A stretch of 64,000 nucleotides of DNA from Spirirestis rafaelensis WJT71-NPBG6 (GTDB lineage Bacteria > Cyanobacteriota > Cyanobacteriia > Cyanobacteriales > Nostocaceae): the NCBI GenBank assembly GCA_019359015.1, contig JAHHID010000006.1, positions 62,001 to 126,000 on the forward strand. The letters run 5' to 3'. Positions within the stretch are counted from its first letter, which is position 1; each line of letters starts with the position of its first letter. Both the position numbers and the translations under genes were made by a program. The notes beneath the pieces were generated by a model. It was not told where the DNA came from. It made no database searches and saw only the letters and a program-made list of their open reading frames with translations. Positions 18,017-26,982 of the stretch are shown piece after piece.

Positions 18017-18670
18017 TTAATTATTTAAATAAGCTGAAAATGTGTTTGCAAAAATCGCTGCTTGAGTGCGATCGCGTAAATTTAACCTATTCAAAATATT
18101 TGTGACGTGATTCTTCACTGTTCCCTCAGAAATATATAATTTCTGAGCAATTTCTCTATTATTTGCACCTGTTGCGATTAACTGCAAAACGTCTTTTTCT
18201 CTAGGGGTAAGTTCAGCTAAACTAGGTGGTGGGGATAACTCAGATACTGTTACTGCGGGAAACTGAGTCAAAAGTTTTTTTACTATTCCTGGTCCTAGTT
18301 GAGTATATCCTTTGTGGACAGCGCGAATCGCCACAGCTAACTCTTCAGAAGGTGTATCTTTAAGTAAATAACCCATTGCTCCATTCTGCAATGCCGCTGC
18401 CACATATTCATCATTATCAAAAGTTGTCAGTACTAAAACTTTTACTTGGGCAAAACGCTTATGAATTTCTCGCGTAGCTGCAACTCCATCCATAATCGGC
18501 ATTCTCACATCCATCAATACCACATCTGGCTGCAATTGAGAAATAAAATTAATTGCGTTTTCGCCGTTTTCGGCTTCGCCAATAATTTCTAAATCTGCTT
18601 CTAATTCTAACAATGCTTTTAATCCTTGGCGAATTAAATTTTGGTCATCTACAATTAGCACTTTAATCAT
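18017..18670 (-). CDS. NarL/FixJ-family response regulator
   Basis: 217 aa. Receiver domain with the acidic pair DD (8-9), phospho-acceptor Asp54 in VLMDVRMP, Thr in LVLTTFD and Lys in YLLKDT. C-terminal LuxR-type helix-turn-helix (LTPREKDVLQLIATG, EIAQKLYISEGTVKNHV). It is partner of the kinase gene 131 bp upstream in the same direction. Target genes are not evident. Confidence 0.92.
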   Translation of the reverse strand: MIKVLIVDDQNLIRQGLKALLELEADLEIIGEAENGENAINFISQLQPDVVLMDVRMPIMDGVAATREIHKRFAQVKVLVLTTFDNDEYVAAALQNGAMGYLLKDTPSEELAVAIRAVHKGYTQLGPGIVKKLLTQFPAVTVSELSPPPSLAELTPREKDVLQLIATGANNREIAQKLYISEGTVKNHVTNILNRLNLRDRTQAAIFANTFSAYLNN

Positions 18671-18801
18671 ATCAATTTGAAAGTTTGAGTGTTAGTAAAT
18701 TACATGAAAAAGGTGACATTATTCACATTTTTTTTTAAGTATTTATTTTGTTTGCTAGTTGGCGCTTCGTTCACAAATCTAACTACAAGATGATTACTAT
18801 A

Positions 18802-20007
18802 TTAAGATGCTAATTCTGAAAAAGGAATATCAACTGTAATTTTGCAACCGAAACCGGGAGCGCTGTAAATTTTAAATTCACCTCCCCGTGCTAAAGTGCG
18901 ATCGCGCATACTTTGCAATCCAAAACCAGTTGTGTTTTGCTCTACATCAAATCCTCTACCATTATCCTCAATTATTAAATTTATATTTGTTGTCATAGTT
19001 AATTGTATTTTAATTTCTGTTGCATTTGCATATTTAGAAATGTTTGTCAATGATTCTTGGATAATCCGGTAAATAGCGGTGCTAATTTCTGGTGGGAGGG
19101 GATAAGCGAGGTCAATTTGACAAATTGGCACAACACCAGTTGAGCGATAAAAATCTTCTGCAAGTACAGCGATCGCCTCTTCTAAAGATTGAGTGTGCAA
19201 AGGGTGAGAGCGCATTGTAGAAACTGATTGTCGGACATCTTGCAACGCTTTTGAACCTAGTTCTTTTGCTCTAGCTAAGAAACTTTGAGCTTTGCTAGGA
19301 TTAGATTGCCATAACTTTAAAGCAGTTTCTAATTGCAGATTTAAAGCAGTGAGAGAGTGTCCTAAAGAATCATGAATTTCTCGTGCAATGCGGTTACGTT
19401 CTTCCAGAGTAGCTTGATTTTCGATTTTCAGGGCATATTGTCGCAGTTTTTCGTTAGCGATCGCTAGTTTTTCTCGACTTTGCCGTTCAGATAATACTGC
19501 ATTCATTAATAACAATACAAAAACTAAAGCTAATCCAAACGAAACCATAAAGCTGAATGTCAAAAACCAAAATCGCTCTTGTGCCCTTGGTGGTAATGGA
19601 AAGCGGGAAAACCGATGTGCTAGTGACACTAAAATTAAGACAAATGATAAACTGGCAACTACTAAACGACCAGTAAGCTGAAAGATTAAGCAACTGCGAG
19701 TTACTATAATCATATTAAGAAAAGGAAAAAATCGAGCAGTTCCACCCCCTAAAAAAGCAGTTATTAAAATTAAGATTATTTCCAGACCCGTATACAATAA
19801 TTTATTTCTTTGATTATTAGTGGGTAATCTTAAACCCATTAAACCAAAAATCACCAGACAAGAAATTGCCAGTTCTGGAAAATTGGTCTGAAATTTCTCA
19901 GACTTAAATGGTAAAACTGCGCTAATAGCAGAAAACGCTAGTAATATCCACTCTAAATAAAGTAAAAAGCGAAAAGGATGATTTTTAAATTCAATTGGAC
20001 GGGTCAC
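18802..20007 (-). CDS. NarL-system sensor histidine kinase (HisKA_3 type)
   Basis: 401 aa. Five or six N-terminal membrane segments (about 12-170) without a large periplasmic domain, a short coiled coil, then the dimerisation/phospho-acceptor domain ERNRIAREIHDSLGHSLTAL with His212, and a HATPase domain (NISKYANATE, IIEDNGRGFD, GFGLQSMRDR). The DesK/LiaS-like layout suggests it senses a membrane-associated signal. It forms a two-component pair with the regulator that follows. Confidence 0.92.
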   Translation of the reverse strand: MTRPIEFKNHPFRFLLYLEWILLAFSAISAVLPFKSEKFQTNFPELAISCLVIFGLMGLRLPTNNQRNKLLYTGLEIILILITAFLGGGTARFFPFLNMIIVTRSCLIFQLTGRLVVASLSFVLILVSLAHRFSRFPLPPRAQERFWFLTFSFMVSFGLALVFVLLLMNAVLSERQSREKLAIANEKLRQYALKIENQATLEERNRIAREIHDSLGHSLTALNLQLETALKLWQSNPSKAQSFLARAKELGSKALQDVRQSVSTMRSHPLHTQSLEEAIAVLAEDFYRSTGVVPICQIDLAYPLPPEISTAIYRIIQESLTNISKYANATEIKIQLTMTTNINLIIEDNGRGFDVEQNTTGFGLQSMRDRTLARGGEFKIYSAPGFGCKITVDIPFSELAS

Positions 20008-20103
20008 TAGTCATTAGGCTCCAATAATGAGTTAACAGAAGCCAGCTGCGTGGTCGGCAGAGCCGACTTGAGCAATCTGGCATTCAAAAGTTAAGAAAAA
20101 TTG

Positions 20104-20137
20104 CTTCTAACTCTTAACTTCTAACTCTTAACTTCTA
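20104..20137. repeat. Short tandem repeat (CTTCTAACTCTTAA)
   Basis: Two and a half copies of a 14-bp unit upstream of the LTXXQ gene pair; a typical cyanobacterial short tandemly repeated sequence. Confidence 0.6.
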
Positions 20138-20274
20138 CAAATTACTAGTCAAATTTATTGTTCTTTGAATCATGACTTTAGTCATGGGTTTATTCGTGAC
20201 TTTTTCCGGATGTGGTTGTCACTGAATAATTTATATGATGATGTCAGCAAATAAGCAAAGCCAAAAACTAATAA

Positions 20275-20751
20275 ATGAAGCTTAAAAATTTCTCACTGAT
20301 AGCCACAGCCATCGCCCTTAGTTTAACGGCAGTGCCTTTTGCCGTCAACGCACAAATCAACACGCAAACACCAACACAAGTTAAACAAGTTGGCAAAAAG
20401 GGTCTATTTCAACGTTTGGGACTAAGCGAACAACAAAAAACCCAAATGCAAGAGATTCGTCGCAATACCCGCGCTCAAATGGAAGCGATTCTCACCCCAG
20501 AACAAAAACAACAGCTACAGGCTGCAAAACAAGCACGTCAAGGTCAGCCTCGGCAACAAACAGGTCAAGGTCAGCGTCCAAACAAAGGTTTTGCTTCGTT
20601 AAATCTAACAGAAGAACAGAAAACCAAGATGCGCGAAATAAAGGAATCACAGAAAAATCAGATTGAAGCAATCCTGACCCCCGAACAACGGCAACAATTA
20701 CAGCAATTTCAACAAAATAGGGGTTCTCGTCGTCAGCAACCCAATTCTTAG
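20275..20751 (+). CDS. LTXXQ (Spy/CpxP-like) periplasmic protein, copy 1
   Basis: 158 aa with a cleavable signal (MKLKNFSLIATAIALSLTAV...NAQ). The mature part contains two helical repeats with LSEQQKTQMQEIR and LTEEQKTKMREIK, each followed by EAILTPEQ+QQLQ, the LTXXQ motif of Spy/CpxP-related proteins. Gln/Lys/Arg-rich. Family members act as periplasmic chaperones or stress sensors; in cyanobacteria the role is not established. Paralogue of the following gene, with nearly the same signal peptide. Confidence 0.8.
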   Translation: MKLKNFSLIATAIALSLTAVPFAVNAQINTQTPTQVKQVGKKGLFQRLGLSEQQKTQMQEIRRNTRAQMEAILTPEQKQQLQAAKQARQGQPRQQTGQGQRPNKGFASLNLTEEQKTKMREIKESQKNQIEAILTPEQRQQLQQFQQNRGSRRQQPNS

Positions 20752-20964
20752 AGTAATTCTCATCAAAAAGAGATATTAGCTTAGTTGTGGCGGAAATTCC
20801 CATCCGCCATACATGCCATAGATAAAGTTCCCCCTGGACAACCGGACAAAGAAAAATATAACTTTAGTTATAAATACTTGTATTGATCATTCTTCCGGAC
20901 GTGGCAAAGAGCAATCAGTTTCTATAATGGTGAAGACAAACTGGAGAAATCCACGAGGCAATAA

Positions 20965-21420
20965 ATGAAGTTCAAAAATTTATCACTGATAGCTGGAGCA
21001 ATCGCCCTTAGTTTAACGGCAGTTCCTTTCTCGGTCAAAGCAGAAACCACTTCTCAAGCACCAGCAAGGCTAGCACAAGCACAAGCACAACCAACAAAAC
21101 CTGCTCAAGGTGGTATCCAACTGACACCCCAACAACAAACCAAAATCGAGCAAATTCGCGGTAACGTCCGCAAGCAAATTGAAGGAGTGCTAACAAAAGA
21201 CCAACGCACACAAATCAAAACTGCGATGGAAGCTGGTAAACCAGCCCGTGAAGCTTTTGGTGCCCTGAAGTTTAGCCCACAACAGCAAACTCAATTGCAG
21301 CAAATCATGGTATCGTCGCAACAACAAATGGAAGCTGTTTTGACTGCTGACCAAAAGGCAGAACTAGCGCGATTACGCGAGCAAAATTCCCTTCCTGCTG
21401 CTTCAGGACCTAAAAAATAA
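20965..21420 (+). CDS. LTXXQ (Spy/CpxP-like) periplasmic protein, copy 2
   Basis: 151 aa; signal MKFKNLSLIAGAIALSLTAV matches the preceding gene closely at protein and DNA level. The mature part repeats QTKIEQIRGNVRKQIEGVLTKDQR and QLQQIMVSSQQQMEAVLTADQK, the same two-repeat LTXXQ design. A tandem duplication that has diverged more in the mature part than in the signal. A hairpin terminator follows at 21468. Confidence 0.8.
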   Translation: MKFKNLSLIAGAIALSLTAVPFSVKAETTSQAPARLAQAQAQPTKPAQGGIQLTPQQQTKIEQIRGNVRKQIEGVLTKDQRTQIKTAMEAGKPAREAFGALKFSPQQQTQLQQIMVSSQQQMEAVLTADQKAELARLREQNSLPAASGPKK

Positions 21421-21467
21421 TCAATTAATTATTCCTAAATAGCTTTAGGGTACACTACCTCACAAGC

Positions 21468-21508
21468 GCGATCGCCTGTATATCTTAATCAGGCGATCGC
21501 TTGTTTTT
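21468..21508 (+). terminator. Rho-independent terminator built from two HIP1 sites
   Basis: GCGATCGCCTG (21468-21478) pairs exactly with CAGGCGATCGC (21490-21500) and is followed by TTGTTTTTTG. It lies 48 bp after the second LTXXQ gene. Confidence 0.8.
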
Positions 21509-21651
21509 TGTAGCCTTTGCGACAAATTCAATTATTTTGATTGTCAAACTTATCACACATTTATACAAGTATTTTCAAATAATATTTTTAAATAGTTCTT
21601 GTTTGCTTAATTGAAATATTAAATATAACGGTTTGCAGTTAAGTCTAATAC

Positions 21652-21743
21652 AGACCTAACCTACAACCCCTTCCCTACGAGAGAAAGGGGAGAAAATCAA
21701 AACCTCCCTCTTATGAAGACAGAGGTTTACCAGAGAGGTCTGA
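21652..21743. repeat. Interspersed structured repeat
   Basis: Flanked by CAGACCT and AGGTCTG in inverted orientation, with internal inverted pairs CCCCTTCCC/GAAAGGGG and AACCTCCCTCT/AGAGGTT. It looks like a non-coding mobile or structural repeat. No gene in 21509-21837 otherwise. Confidence 0.5.
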
Positions 21744-21837
21744 CTGTACTTGATACAACCGAGAAGCGCTATATTTTGTCAAATTTAAGAATCACTAAGA
21801 TAAAAATCTTCGCATCCGGGCAATCTAGCAGGAGAAA

Positions 21838-23158
21838 TTGACATCCTCACCGGGCTGAAGCCACGGTGATTCCAAGAATTACTTCTTAGACCTTTCTGCT
21901 TCTTTCCATCACTGGACTTTCGCAACTGCCATCAGACTTATGCCTTTCCGGTCTTACGTTCGCTCCACAGACTGTCACCGCAAGCCCTGCGGCGAGTATG
22001 TTTTTGGCTGCATTCACATCTCGGTCATGGTGCGTTCCACACTTGGGGCAATCCCATTCCCGGATATTAAGAGGCAGCTTTTCAACGATATGCCCACACT
22101 CAGCACATCGCTTAGAACTCGGAAACCATCGGTCAATCTTGACGAAGTTTCGACCATAGCAGTCGCACTTGTACTCAAGTTGTCTGACCAATTCCCCCCA
22201 ACTTGCGTCGCTAATAGAAAGAGCAAGCTTCCGATTCTTAACCATATTCTTCACAGCCAAATCCTCAACGGCAATGGTTTGGTTTTCACGCACCAATCGA
22301 GTCGTCAACTTGTGAAGAAAATCTTTTCTTGCGTCACTAATTTCTTGATGCACCTTAGCGACTTTGAGCCGCGCTTTATGCCGATTGCTAGATCCCTTTT
22401 GCTTGCGACTCAACGCCTTCTGAGCTTTCTTCAGTTTGCGGCGTTTCGTATTAAAGCCTTTCGGGTTGGCAATCTTTTCGCCATCGCTCAAAGCGACCAA
22501 ACTTGTTACACCCAAATCTACCCCAATCCCATTGGAGCGTTTCGGCAATGGCTCAATCTCGACATCCACCAGCAAAGAAACCGACCATCGACCCGCTCTC
22601 GTGAGCTTCACCGTAATGGTCGATGGGCTTGCACCTTGAGGAATGTCTCGACTCCAGCGAATCGGCAACGCTTGGGAGCATTTCGCCAAGTAGACTTGTC
22701 CGTCTCTAAACTTAAATGCAGATTTGGTAAATTCTGCACTACCCCCGTTTCGTTTCTTTTTAAATATTGGGTATTTTGCCCGTCCATCGAAGAAGTTCGA
22801 GAATGCTTTCTGAAGGTGTCGCAATCCTTGCTGCAAGGGGACACAGCTCACCTCATTGAGAAATTGCAAGTCTTCTTGTTTTTTCCATTCGGTCAGCAGT
22901 GCCGAAGTATCGCTGTAACCGACTCGTGTTTTCTGTTCGTACCAAGCCTGTGTTCTCACAGCCAAGGCGCGATTATAGACCAAACGAGTACAGCCCATCG
23001 TGCGTCTGAGCAAGGTTTCTTGCTCAGGCGTGGGATAGAAACGGTACTTAAAGGCTCTCTGTGTCATACCTCACATTATAGCAATTACTCTGTGAGGCAT
23101 GGCGAAGTTAATGTAAAGCCGTCCTAGAAGGACGGGGTTTCTACCCAATTTTCTGATG
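21838..23158 (-). mobile_element. IS200/IS605-group tnpB-only element
   Basis: Contains tnpB and no tnpA. The end after tnpB (21838-21885) has the hairpin CACCG-GGCTGAAGCC-ACGGTG; in related elements this region specifies the guide (omega) RNA. The end before tnpB (23113-23158) has the hairpin CCGTCCT-AGA-AGGACGG then GGGTTTCTACCC. Exact boundaries are estimated. The right edge touches the start codon of nifJ. It depends on a TnpA in trans to move. Confidence 0.75.
21886..23067 (-). CDS. tnpB: TnpB, RNA-guided transposon nuclease
   Basis: 393 aa, near full family length. N-terminal helix-turn-helix (YRFYPTPEQETLLRRTMG, VYNRALA), RuvC Asp in GIGVDLGV (D184), Glu in AVEDLAV (E268), zinc ribbon C321/C324/C340/C343 and last RuvC Asp in HHDRDVNAAKNI (348/350). 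All catalytic residues are present, so it may be active as an RNA-guided DNA nuclease, as shown for TnpB relatives. The start was taken at the ATG opening MTQRAFKYRF. A long open frame on the opposite strand is a shadow. Confidence 0.92.
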   Translation of the reverse strand: MTQRAFKYRFYPTPEQETLLRRTMGCTRLVYNRALAVRTQAWYEQKTRVGYSDTSALLTEWKKQEDLQFLNEVSCVPLQQGLRHLQKAFSNFFDGRAKYPIFKKKRNGGSAEFTKSAFKFRDGQVYLAKCSQALPIRWSRDIPQGASPSTITVKLTRAGRWSVSLLVDVEIEPLPKRSNGIGVDLGVTSLVALSDGEKIANPKGFNTKRRKLKKAQKALSRKQKGSSNRHKARLKVAKVHQEISDARKDFLHKLTTRLVRENQTIAVEDLAVKNMVKNRKLALSISDASWGELVRQLEYKCDCYGRNFVKIDRWFPSSKRCAECGHIVEKLPLNIREWDCPKCGTHHDRDVNAAKNILAAGLAVTVCGANVRPERHKSDGSCESPVMERSRKV

Positions 23159-26100
23159 ATGAAGAAAAACTTTGCAACCATCGACGGCAATGAGGCTGTT
23201 GCCCGTGTTGCTTATCGATTAAATGAGGTAATTGCTATTTACCCTATCACCCCCTCTTCAGCAATGGGTGAATGGGCAGATGCATGGTCTTCTGAAAGTC
23301 GCCCTAATTTGTGGGGTACTGTGCCGAGTGTGATTCAGATGCAGAGCGAAGGTGGTGCTGCTGCTGCGGTACATGGAGCTTTACAAACAGGTTCCCTGAC
23401 TACCACCTTCACGGCATCTCAGGGATTATTGTTGATGATTCCTAACCTCTACAAAATCGCTGGAGAACTGACTAGCGCTGTAATTCACGTTGCCGCGCGT
23501 TCTTTGGCTACCCACGCTTTATCAATTTTCGGCGACCAAAGTGATGTAATGGCAGCGCGTGCTACTGGCTTTGCGATGCTGTGTTCTGCCTCAGTCCAGG
23601 AAAGCTTGGATTTTGCCCTGATTGCTCATGCTGCCACCTTAGAAGCGCGAGTGCCGTTTATGCACTTCTTCGACGGTTTCCGCACTTCCCATGAAGTCCA
23701 AAAAGTCGAATTGCTCGAAGACGACGATTTGCGATCGCTTATTAACGACGATCTTATATTCGCTCACCGCGCTCGCAGTCTCACCCCAGATCGTCCAGTA
23801 TTGCGAGGTACGGCTCAAAACCCCGATGTTTACTTTCAGTCCCGCGAAGCTGCTAACTTATATTACAGCGCCTGTCCTGATATTGTTCAGCGTTTGATGG
23901 ATAAATTAGGCGTAAGCACCGGACGACATTACCAAATCTATGAATATCACGGTGCGGTTGATGCTGAACGCGTCATTATACTTATGGGTTCAGGCTGCGA
24001 GACAGTACACGAAACTGTAGATTATCTCAACACCCGTGGGGAAAAAGTAGGCGTACTCAAAGTCAGATTATATCGCCCCTTTGATGCAATACGGTTTGTT
24101 AACGCCCTGCCGTATTGTGTGAAAGCGATCGCTGTCCTCGACCGCACCAAAGAACCCGGTAGCGCCGGTGAACCCTTGTATCTCGATGTAGTCGCGGCTA
24201 TTCATGAAGAATGGAAGGACAAGGAGACAAGGGGACAAGAAGACAAGGAGAATAATTCTTTCCCCCCCTCTCCCCATCCTCCCCTCTCCCCATCCCCCCC
24301 TCCCAAAATCATCGGTGGTCGTTACGGTCTTTCTTCTAAAGAATTTACCCCAGCGATGGTTAAAGGTGTCTTCGACAACCTCGCGCAAGCACAACCTAAA
24401 AACCACTTTACCATCGGTATCAATGACGACGTAAGCCACTCTTCCCTGAACTTTGACTTTAACTTCTCCACCGAACCGGATAACGTCGTCCGGGCAATGT
24501 TCTACGGATTAGGTTCTGATGGGACAGTTGGTGCTAATAAAAACTCAATCAAGATTATTGGTGAACAAACAGACAACTACGCACAAGGCTACTTTGTCTA
24601 CGATTCCAAAAAATCTGGCTCAATGACCGTTTCCCATCTGCGCTTTGGTCAACAACTCATTCGCTCAACTTACCTAATTGACAAAGCCAACTTTATTGGT
24701 TGCCATCACTGGGGATTTTTAGAGCGCGTAGATGTACTGAAAGCTGCTGTGCAGGGGGCAACTTTATTACTCAACAGTCCTCATGATGCTGATATTGTCT
24801 GGGAACATCTGCCAGTAAAAGTGCAGCAGCAAATTATCGTCAAGCAACTTAAATTATACGTCATCAATGCTACCGAAGTTGCCCGGAACAGCGGCATGGG
24901 CGGTAGAATTAACACTATTATGCAAGTGTGCTTTTTTGCTTTAGCGGGTGTTTTGCCAGAAGAAGAAGCCATAAGCAAAATCAAGCAAGCAATTGAAAAA
25001 ACCTACGGCAAAAAAGGCGCCGAAGTCGTCCAGAAGAATTTGCAAGCTGTAGACCAGACCCTGGAGAATTTGCATAAAGTTGATGTCAGAGATATTGTTT
25101 TAACTCCTAAGTTTGGTAGAGACGCGATTAATTTTGGTAGAGACGCGATTAATCTTGATACAGACGCGATTAATCGCGTCTCTACAACTCCCGAATTCGT
25201 GCAAGAAGTTCTGGGTAAAATCATGGCATGGGAGGGTGATGATTTACCTGTAAGTGCGTTACCCATTGATGGTACTTTTCCCACCGGCACTGCAAAATGG
25301 GAAAAACGCAATATCGCTACGGAGATTCCCGTTTGGGATGCGGATGTTTGCGTACAGTGTGGCAAATGTATTATGGTTTGTCCTCACGCAGTCATTCGAG
25401 GCAAGGTTTATGAACCAGGGGAGTTAGCTAACGCACCGGCAACTTTCAAGTCAATCAATGCCAAAGATAAAGACTTTGCTTGCTCAAAATTTACGATTCA
25501 GGTAGCTCCAGAAGACTGTACAGGCTGCGCTATCTGTGTAGATATTTGTCCAGCAAAAAATAAGTTAGAGCCTACGCGCAAGGCGATTAATATGGAAGCG
25601 CAGTTGCCTATACGCGAGCAAGAGCGGGAAAACTGGAATTTCTTTCTCAGTTTACCAAATCCTGACAGACGAGAGTTAAAACTAAATCAGATTCGCCAAC
25701 AACAACTGCAAGAACCTTTATTTGAATTTTCTGGTGCTTGTGCTGGTTGTGGGGAGACACCTTATTTAAAATTATTAACACAACTGTTTGGCGATCGCTC
25801 AGTTATTGCCAATGCCACAGGTTGTTCCTCAATTTACGGTGGAAACCTCCCCACCACCCCTTGGACAACAAACGCTGAAGCAAGAGGTCCTGCTTGGTCG
25901 AATAGTCTTTTTGAAGATAACGCCGAATTCGGTCTTGGGTTTCGTCTTTCTTTAGATAAGCAAGCTGAATTTGCTGCCGAATTACTGCAACAATTAAGCG
26001 GTGAAATAGGCGATAATCTTGTCGAATCCATCCTTAAACAAAAACAAAAATCCGAAGCGGACATTTGGGAACAACGCGAACAAGTAGCGCTCTTGAAACA

Positions 26101-26845
26101 ACGGTTAGAGGAAATCCAGGAAAATAATAATCCCAAATCCAAAATCCAAAATCTAAAATCCCTCGCTGACTACTTGGTCAGAAAAAGTGTCTGGATTGTT
26201 GGCGGTGACGGTTGGGCGTATGATATTGACTTTGGTGGATTAGATCATGTCCTTGCCAGCGGTCGCAATGTCAACATTTTGGTAATGGATACCGAAGTTT
26301 ATTCTAACACTGGCGGTCAATCATCCAAAGCTACACCGCGAGGTGCGATCGCTAAATTCGCTGCCAGCGGTAAGCCAGCACCGAAAAAAGACTTAGGCTT
26401 GATTGCCATGACCTACGGTAATGTCTACGTAGCGAGTGTAGCGCTTGGTGCTAAAGACGAACACACCCTGAAAGCATTTATCGAAGCCGAAGCTTACGAC
26501 GGACCATCACTGATTATCGCTTACAGTCATTGCATCGCCCACGGCATCAACATGACCACAGCTATGAATCATCAAAAAGCTTTGGTAGAATCAGGGCGTT
26601 GGTTGTTGTATCGTTACAATCCCGAATTGCAGCAAGGGGGTAAGAATCCATTGCAATTGGATATGCGTCAGCCTAAGCAGTCCGTAGAACAGTCGATGTA
26701 TCAAGAAAATCGCTTCAAGATGCTGACTAAGAGTAAACCTGAAATTGCCAAACGCCTCTTACAAAAAGCGCAAGCTGAAGTGGATGCGCGTTGGAAAATG
26801 TATGAGTATCTCGCAGCGCGTAATGTATCAGAGAATAAGGAATAG
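23156..26845 (+). CDS. nifJ: Pyruvate:ferredoxin/flavodoxin oxidoreductase NifJ
   Basis: 1229 aa. N-terminal pyruvate-binding region (ATIDGNEAVARVAYRLNEV, IYPITPSSAMGEWAD), two ferredoxin 4Fe-4S motifs (CVQCGKCIMVCP, CTGCAICVDICP), Cys/thiamine-diphosphate part (CAGCGETPY, NATGCSSIYGGNLPTTPW, MDTEVYSNTGGQSSKATPRG). It oxidises pyruvate to acetyl-CoA and reduces ferredoxin or flavodoxin, in anoxic metabolism or for nitrogenase. It is about 40 residues longer than expected because three repeat sequences sit in frame (about residues 354-386, 653-676, 988-1003). Start is ATG 23156 or 23159, immediately next to a tnpB element, with no Shine-Dalgarno of its own; transcription must come from the element or be impaired. 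Confidence 0.93.
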   Translation: MMKKNFATIDGNEAVARVAYRLNEVIAIYPITPSSAMGEWADAWSSESRPNLWGTVPSVIQMQSEGGAAAAVHGALQTGSLTTTFTASQGLLLMIPNLYKIAGELTSAVIHVAARSLATHALSIFGDQSDVMAARATGFAMLCSASVQESLDFALIAHAATLEARVPFMHFFDGFRTSHEVQKVELLEDDDLRSLINDDLIFAHRARSLTPDRPVLRGTAQNPDVYFQSREAANLYYSACPDIVQRLMDKLGVSTGRHYQIYEYHGAVDAERVIILMGSGCETVHETVDYLNTRGEKVGVLKVRLYRPFDAIRFVNALPYCVKAIAVLDRTKEPGSAGEPLYLDVVAAIHEEWKDKETRGQEDKENNSFPPSPHPPLSPSPPPKIIGGRYGLSSKEFTPAMVKGVFDNLAQAQPKNHFTIGINDDVSHSSLNFDFNFSTEPDNVVRAMFYGLGSDGTVGANKNSIKIIGEQTDNYAQGYFVYDSKKSGSMTVSHLRFGQQLIRSTYLIDKANFIGCHHWGFLERVDVLKAAVQGATLLLNSPHDADIVWEHLPVKVQQQIIVKQLKLYVINATEVARNSGMGGRINTIMQVCFFALAGVLPEEEAISKIKQAIEKTYGKKGAEVVQKNLQAVDQTLENLHKVDVRDIVLTPKFGRDAINFGRDAINLDTDAINRVSTTPEFVQEVLGKIMAWEGDDLPVSALPIDGTFPTGTAKWEKRNIATEIPVWDADVCVQCGKCIMVCPHAVIRGKVYEPGELANAPATFKSINAKDKDFACSKFTIQVAPEDCTGCAICVDICPAKNKLEPTRKAINMEAQLPIREQERENWNFFLSLPNPDRRELKLNQIRQQQLQEPLFEFSGACAGCGETPYLKLLTQLFGDRSVIANATGCSSIYGGNLPTTPWTTNAEARGPAWSNSLFEDNAEFGLGFRLSLDKQAEFAAELLQQLSGEIGDNLVESILKQKQKSEADIWEQREQVALLKQRLEEIQENNNPKSKIQNLKSLADYLVRKSVWIVGGDGWAYDIDFGGLDHVLASGRNVNILVMDTEVYSNTGGQSSKATPRGAIAKFAASGKPAPKKDLGLIAMTYGNVYVASVALGAKDEHTLKAFIEAEAYDGPSLIIAYSHCIAHGINMTTAMNHQKALVESGRWLLYRYNPELQQGGKNPLQLDMRQPKQSVEQSMYQENRFKMLTKSKPEIAKRLLQKAQAEVDARWKMYEYLAARNVSENKE
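24216..24305. repeat. In-frame low-complexity repeat inside nifJ (1)
   Basis: GACAAGGAGACAAGGGGACAA-type purine repeats followed by a CCCTC/CCCCAT pyrimidine block, encoding charged then Pro/Ser-rich residues (KDKETRGQEDKE, SPHPPLSPSPPP). Such sequence normally lies between genes in these genomes. Confidence 0.75.
25112..25180. repeat. In-frame 21-bp repeats inside nifJ (2)
   Basis: Three 21-bp units (25112-25132, 25133-25153, 25154-25174) encoding FGRDAIN, FGRDAIN and LDTDAIN, ending in the perfect 18-bp palindrome GACGCGATTAATCGCGTC at 25163-25180. Unit length is a multiple of three, so the frame survives. Confidence 0.8.
26118..26163. repeat. In-frame CAAAATC repeat inside nifJ (3)
   Basis: CCCAAATC/CAAAATC/CAAAATC/TAAAATC heptamer-like units encoding NNPKSKIQNLKS. 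The same kind of sequence occurs between genes elsewhere in the window, for example near 48712. Confidence 0.7.
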
Positions 26846-26869
26846 GCAAGTAAACTACCCGCCACTATC

Positions 26870-26914
26870 GACCAACAAACGAAATTGAACACAGTTCAAT
26901 TTCGTTTGTTGGTC
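26870..26914. terminator. Perfect 21-bp hairpin between convergent nifJ and thioredoxin genes
   Basis: Arms 26870-26890 and 26894-26914 are exact reverse complements with a 3-nt ACA loop. It lies 25 bp after nifJ and 69 bp beyond the end of the thioredoxin gene on the other strand. No T-run follows on either strand, so it may be a bidirectional transcription barrier or a small repeat. Confidence 0.6.
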
Positions 26915-26982
26915 AATTCCTCACTCACGCGCATTCATCCTACACTGCCTGAGTACAGGTCAGATGTAGGACTTCTGCTGAA

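Noticed and set aside
21940-23127. 395-codon open frame on the plus strand opposite tnpB
   Set aside because: It is the antisense of a clear TnpB with all motifs; the translated sequence has no recognisable domain.
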